The notes under the pieces: model-generated
The model's input: only the letters and a program-made list of their open reading frames with translations
What the model was told of the DNA's origin: nothing
Databases searched by the model: none
Shown: one piece after another, positions 6,305-8,990 of the stretch
How positions within the stretch are numbered: position 1 is the first letter of the stretch
Layout: every line of letters begins with the position of its first letter
Translations under genes and position numbers: made by a program
Assembly: GCA_021404985.1 (NCBI GenBank)
Contig: QWHP01000088.1
Coordinates: forward strand, 1-8,990
DNA: 8,990 nt
Origin: Actinobacteria bacterium ATB1
Lineage (GTDB): Bacteria > Actinomycetota > Acidimicrobiia > UBA2766
Direction: 5' to 3'

Positions 6305-7075
6305 GTGACCCAGGATCCGGCGAAGACGAACGGGACAAACGCATCAGACGCGATCGTCGTGCTCGAGCACGTCCACAAGTGGTTCGGGGACCTTCACGTC
6401 CTCGACGACGTCGGCCTGTCCGTCGCCCTTGGCGAGACGGTCGTGCTGATCGGCCCTTCCGGTGCCGGGAAGTCCACCCTCATCCGATGCGTCAACCGTC
6501 TGGAGCGACACGATTCGGGACACATCCGGGTGTGTGGACGCGAGATGACGGACGCCTCGAAGGACGTACAGGAGATCCGTCGCGAGACGGGCATGGTCTT
6601 CCAGCAGTTCAACCTCTTCCAGAACATGACCGTGTTGGAGAACGTGACCTACGCGCAGCGAGCCATCCTGAACCGCTCCAAGGAGCAAGCGGAGGCGGTC
6701 GCGCTGGGCCAACTCGAGCGCGTCGGAACCCGGGACCTGTCGGGCAAGTACCCCGCGCAGCTCTCCGGTGGCGAGCAGCAGCGCGTGGCGATGGCCCGTG
6801 CCCTCGCCATGGATCCCAAGGTGATGCTCTTCGACGAGCCCACCTCCGCCCTCGACCCCGAAACCACCGGAGGTGTCCTCGACGTGATGGCCGCTCTCTC
6901 CGCGGAAGACATGACGATGATCGTCGTGTCACACGAGATGTCGTTCGCGCGTTCCGCGGCGCATCGGGTCGGCTTCATGGCGGACGGCCGCATCCTCGAG
7001 ATCGCCCCACCCGGCGATCTGTTCACGAACCCGCGCGAGCAGCGCACGCGGCATTTCCTCGATCAGATCGTCTGA
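6305..7075 (+). CDS. ABC transporter ATP-binding protein, polar amino-acid (GlnQ/HisP) type
   Basis: The 256-aa cytoplasmic ATPase has every nucleotide-binding motif. These are A-loop region KWFGDLHVL (25-33), Walker A GPSGAGKST (50-58, K56), Q-loop VFQQFNLF (98-105), signature LSGGEQQR (153-160), Walker B VMLFDEP (173-179) with catalytic E178, D-loop SALD (181-184) and switch H210 in VSHEM. The FQQFNLF-QNMTVLENV stretch is characteristic of the polar amino-acid uptake family. Length matches the family. No permease or substrate-binding protein occurs in the window, so the transported substrate is unknown. GTG 6305 is chosen because GGGTGG lies 9 nt upstream and the preceding in-frame sequence is antisense-like and overlaps the EEP gene. 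It lies 82 bp after the EEP stop and 27 bp before the phosphoesterase gene. Confident for family, not for substrate. Confidence 0.93.
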   Translation: MTQDPAKTNGTNASDAIVVLEHVHKWFGDLHVLDDVGLSVALGETVVLIGPSGAGKSTLIRCVNRLERHDSGHIRVCGREMTDASKDVQEIRRETGMVFQQFNLFQNMTVLENVTYAQRAILNRSKEQAEAVALGQLERVGTRDLSGKYPAQLSGGEQQRVAMARALAMDPKVMLFDEPTSALDPETTGGVLDVMAALSAEDMTMIVVSHEMSFARSAAHRVGFMADGRILEIAPPGDLFTNPREQRTRHFLDQIV

Positions 7076-7089
7076 CCTCGCAGGTCTGG

Positions 7090-7095
7090 CATACT
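7090..7095 (+). promoter_or_regulatory. Possible -10 box for leaderless transcription of the phosphoesterase gene
   Basis: CATACT differs from TATAAT at two positions and ends 7 nt before ATG 7103, which would place a transcription start at or next to the start codon. The gene lacks a properly spaced Shine-Dalgarno, since GGCGG directly abuts the ATG. No good -35 was seen, so read-through from the ABC gene remains likely. Confidence 0.25.
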
Positions 7096-7102
7096 GCGGC
7101 GG

Positions 7103-7594
7103 ATGACAGTCCGGGCAGTCGTCCTCGCCGACACGCACATCACAGTCGACCCCGCCAGACTGCCGAGAGCCATCTGGGAGGCCATTGCATCCAGTGACCT
7201 CGTCCTTCACGCCGGCGACGTCATCACCGCACCGCTGCTCGATGCGCTCGAAGCCGAGAAGCCCGTCCACTGTGTCCTCGGGAACAACGACTACACACTC
7301 ACTCGCCGTCTCCCCGAGACAGTCGAGGCGGCCATCGAGGGTGTCACCGTGGCGCTCATCCACGACGCCGGACCGGTAGCCGGACGCACGTTGCGCATGC
7401 GACGCCGCTTCCCGTCCGCCGACCTTGTCATCCACGGGCACACACATTGGCCCGAGACCGTGACCGACGATGAGGGCCTGACGCTGTTCAACCCCGGCTC
7501 CCCGACACATCGCCGTCGTGCGCCCACACACTCCTTCGGCAGACTGGAGATCGCGGGCGGTAGGATCCGCCGCCTCGACATCCTGGAATGCTGA
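7103..7594 (+). CDS. YfcE/MJ0936-like calcineurin-fold metallophosphoesterase
   Basis: The 163-aa soluble protein is a compact phosphodiesterase of the YfcE/MJ0936 group, which are usually 150-180 aa. Metal ligands appear in order: D10 and H12 in LADTH, D39 in HAGDV, N61 in LGNND, H87 in LIHD (most relatives have His-Gly here) and H113/H115 in HGHTH. NPGSPTH (130-136) is the usual closing motif. Such enzymes cleave phosphodiester model substrates with Mn or Ni; natural substrates are mostly unknown. No signal peptide, so it acts in the cytoplasm. It follows the ABC gene by 27 bp, and its stop is separated from the MBL gene start by a single base, making co-translation of those two very likely. 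ATG 7103 gives the natural N-terminus. Confidence 0.92.
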   Translation: MTVRAVVLADTHITVDPARLPRAIWEAIASSDLVLHAGDVITAPLLDALEAEKPVHCVLGNNDYTLTRRLPETVEAAIEGVTVALIHDAGPVAGRTLRMRRRFPSADLVIHGHTHWPETVTDDEGLTLFNPGSPTHRRRAPTHSFGRLEIAGGRIRRLDILEC

Positions 7595-7595
7595 C

Positions 7596-8495
7596 ATGAC
7601 CCTGCGTCCGTCCATGCTCACCCGGCACGGCAACGATCCCAGCGTCTCCGCCGAGTTGAACTGGGCACGGTCCGAGACGGACTTCCCACCCGGTCTGTCC
7701 CTGACGTGGTTGGGTACCGCCGGGTTTCGCCTCGAGCTCGAAGACACCGTCGTCTACATCGACCCCTACCTGACAAGGGTCCCCTGGCGCCCGGTGATGA
7801 GCCAGCGTCCTGCCTTGCCATCCGCTAAGACCGTCGCCTCCCACGTCACACGCGCCGACGCTGTTCTCGTCGGGCACACGCACTTCGACCACGCCCTGGA
7901 CGTTCCGCTCATATCCGCCCTGACGGGATGCCAGGTCTACGGGTCCAAGTCGCTGCAGACTCTCATGGGCCTGCACGGGCTGGCCGACCACGCAACACGC
8001 GTGGAACCTCACCGGATCTACGAGATCGGCCCCTTCCAGGTGACGTTCGTGCCGAGCCTCCACTCCAAACTCCTTCTCGGTCTGAAGGTCCCGAGCGACG
8101 GTGAGATCACGTGCGAGTCCCTCGAAGCCCTCACCGCCTCGGCATATTGCTGCGGGGACGTCATGGGGATCCTCGTGCGTGCCGCCGGCACGGCGATCTA
8201 TCACCAAGGCTCGGCCAACCTCGTCGAGGGCGAGGTCCCCCGTGGCGGGGTGGACATCTTCCTCGCGGGAATCGCCGGCCGAGCGTTCTCCCGCCGGTAC
8301 GTACCAAGGATCCTGCGCCTGCTCGAACCCCGAGTGGTCGTCCCACATCACCACGACAACTTCTTCCGTCCCCTCGACGCACCCATGGGGTTCTCCTTCA
8401 ACGTGAACCTCGGCGGTTTCGTCGAGGAGGTTGTGCACGTCTCGGATGACTTCGAGATACGGACGCTCGAGCTCCTCCAGACGGTCTCTGCATGA
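7596..8495 (+). CDS. MBL-fold metallo-hydrolase (UlaG / NAPE-PLD-like group)
   Basis: The 299-aa product starts the beta-lactamase fold at LSLTWLGTAGFRLEL (34-48), followed by IDPYLTR (55-61) and the metal motif HTHFDH (H94, H96, D98, H99). A further likely ligand is H156 in SLHS, and HHHD (251-254) closes the site. The position where relatives such as UlaG have a bridging Asp (HxGD) reads YHQGSAN (202-208), with S206 in place of Asp. This may alter the second metal site or mark a distinct subgroup. No signal peptide; cytoplasmic. Substrate unknown: lactones, phosphodiesters and N-acyl phospholipids are used in this fold. ATG 7596 is 1 nt after the phosphoesterase TGA and has GGA 8 nt upstream. 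A later ATG at 7614 is possible. Extending upstream to 7518 would overlap the phosphoesterase and is not favoured. Confidence 0.9.
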   Translation: MTLRPSMLTRHGNDPSVSAELNWARSETDFPPGLSLTWLGTAGFRLELEDTVVYIDPYLTRVPWRPVMSQRPALPSAKTVASHVTRADAVLVGHTHFDHALDVPLISALTGCQVYGSKSLQTLMGLHGLADHATRVEPHRIYEIGPFQVTFVPSLHSKLLLGLKVPSDGEITCESLEALTASAYCCGDVMGILVRAAGTAIYHQGSANLVEGEVPRGGVDIFLAGIAGRAFSRRYVPRILRLLEPRVVVPHHHDNFFRPLDAPMGFSFNVNLGGFVEEVVHVSDDFEIRTLELLQTVSA

Positions 8496-8577
8496 TCCGG
8501 AGGCCCGCCCCGGCGACGTCACGATGGTCAGCTAGTGGTCCGTCGCTCAAATAGTGAGGCTGGTTAGAATCCGGGGC
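8496..8577. other. Junction region containing the presumed left end of an IS630 element
   Basis: Between the MBL stop and the transposase ATG there are 82 bp. IS630 elements insert at TA, and TA occurs at 8533-8534 and 8552-8553. A small inverted repeat, CTCA-AATAG-TGAG, is visible at 8547-8559. The true terminal inverted repeat cannot be fixed because the right end is outside the window. Base composition is less GC-rich than the preceding gene. Confidence 0.4.
8565..8570 (+). promoter_or_regulatory. Putative -10 box of the transposase
   Basis: TAGAAT matches the TATAAT consensus at five of six positions and ends 7 nt before ATG 8578, compatible with a leaderless transcript. No convincing -35 was found at 16-18 bp spacing. 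Confidence 0.4.
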
Positions 8578-8990
8578 ATGCCGGTGATCACTGCTGCTCC
8601 TCTGAAGGTGTCTCACGAGCATCGAGCGGAGCTGGAGTGGATGTCTCGCTCGACGTCGTTGCCGCATCGTTGTGTGGTGCAAGCCTCGGCGCTGCTGTTG
8701 GCGGCCGACGGCGAGGCGAACGCGGTGATCGCCCGGGAGTGTTCGACGACACCGGACACGGTGAGGCGCTGGCGCCGTAAGTTCGAGGCGGGTGGGGTCG
8801 ATGCGGTGGGTTCGATCGCGCCGGGGCGGGGCCGCAAGCCCGAGATCCCCCAGGAGGTGATCGACGCGATCGTCGACGACACGTTGCACACCGTTCCCGA
8901 CGACGAGTCGACGGCGTGGTCGACGCGCACGATGGCCGAACGGCACGGGGTCGGCAAGGACACCGTGGCTCGGATCTGGCGGGCACGGAA
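8578..8990 (+). CDS. IS630-family transposase, N-terminal part (runs off the window)
   Basis: From ATG 8578 the frame stays open to the window end, giving 137 residues plus two bases. The order of elements is the N-terminal paired helix-turn-helix of IS630/Tc1-mariner transposases. A first HTH ends in TPDTVRRWRRKFEAGGV, then comes the GRGRKPEIP linker. A second HTH follows with WSTRTMAERHGV and KDTVARIWRAR, the typical pre-catalytic segment. The DDE catalytic domain should lie beyond the window, so intactness cannot be judged. Synonymous choices favour G-ending codons (GTG, TCG, GCG, ACG), whereas upstream genes favour C-ending ones, in keeping with horizontal acquisition. It reads in the same direction as the MBL gene 82 bp upstream. 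Confidence 0.88.
   Translation, partial: MPVITAAPLKVSHEHRAELEWMSRSTSLPHRCVVQASALLLAADGEANAVIARECSTTPDTVRRWRRKFEAGGVDAVGSIAPGRGRKPEIPQEVIDAIVDDTLHTVPDDESTAWSTRTMAERHGVGKDTVARIWRAR

Noticed and set aside
8497..8513. CCGG...CCGG hairpin after the MBL stop
   Set aside because: A 4-bp stem with a 9-nt loop and no T-tract is expected by chance in this base composition.
7488..8522. 344-codon minus-strand frame
   Set aside because: Antisense to the MBL gene, which carries a full HxHxDH site.
8398..8946. Minus-strand frames at the right end (8398-8946, 8588-8986, 8613-8963)
   Set aside because: They are antisense to the transposase N-terminus, which has two clear helix-turn-helix segments.

Overview
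The window is high-GC DNA with C-ending codons dominating most genes, frequent GTG starts and weak or absent Shine-Dalgarno sequences before several genes. These traits, the SCO6745/SalK-like fragment at the left edge and a polar amino-acid ABC ATPase of actinobacterial style suggest an actinobacterium. It could be a poorly characterised lineage such as Acidimicrobiia, but that is inference from sequence character only.

Layout. Positions 1-354 (+) hold the C-terminal part of an SCO6745-family protein. It converges on a 572-aa membrane protein (386-2104, -) with a degenerate family-2 glycosyltransferase core between membrane helices and a C-terminal PilZ domain. This has the layout of bacterial cellulose synthase BcsA, but the catalytic aspartates are gone. 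Positions 2105-2776 form a 672-bp stretch with no convincing gene. Next on the minus strand is a two-gene operon, transcribed from about 5032 to 2777: a class III PLP aminotransferase-fold enzyme followed after 18 bp by a kinase-fold protein. The operon diverges from a plus-strand series: a cysteine-rich secreted lipoprotein of the endonuclease/exonuclease/phosphatase (EEP) fold, an orphan GlnQ-type ABC ATPase, a YfcE-like metallophosphoesterase, and an MBL-fold hydrolase only 1 nt downstream. The right edge carries the start of an IS630-type transposase cut off by the window end.

How the genes may work together. The PilZ protein is probably a c-di-GMP-responsive membrane protein that has lost sugar-polymer synthesis. 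The aminotransferase/kinase pair recalls known kinase plus class III phospho-lyase pairs (hydroxylysine kinase with phosphohydroxylysine phospho-lyase), although the substrate cannot be read from sequence. The plus-strand genes include three metal-dependent hydrolase folds (EEP, calcineurin-like, MBL) around one ABC ATPase. Only the last two hydrolases are clearly coupled by spacing.

No CRISPR array, tRNA or rRNA was recognised. No defence system was recognised either. The observations most worth following are the BcsA-like pseudoenzyme, the kinase/aminotransferase operon and the MBL protein with an altered metal-ligand motif.
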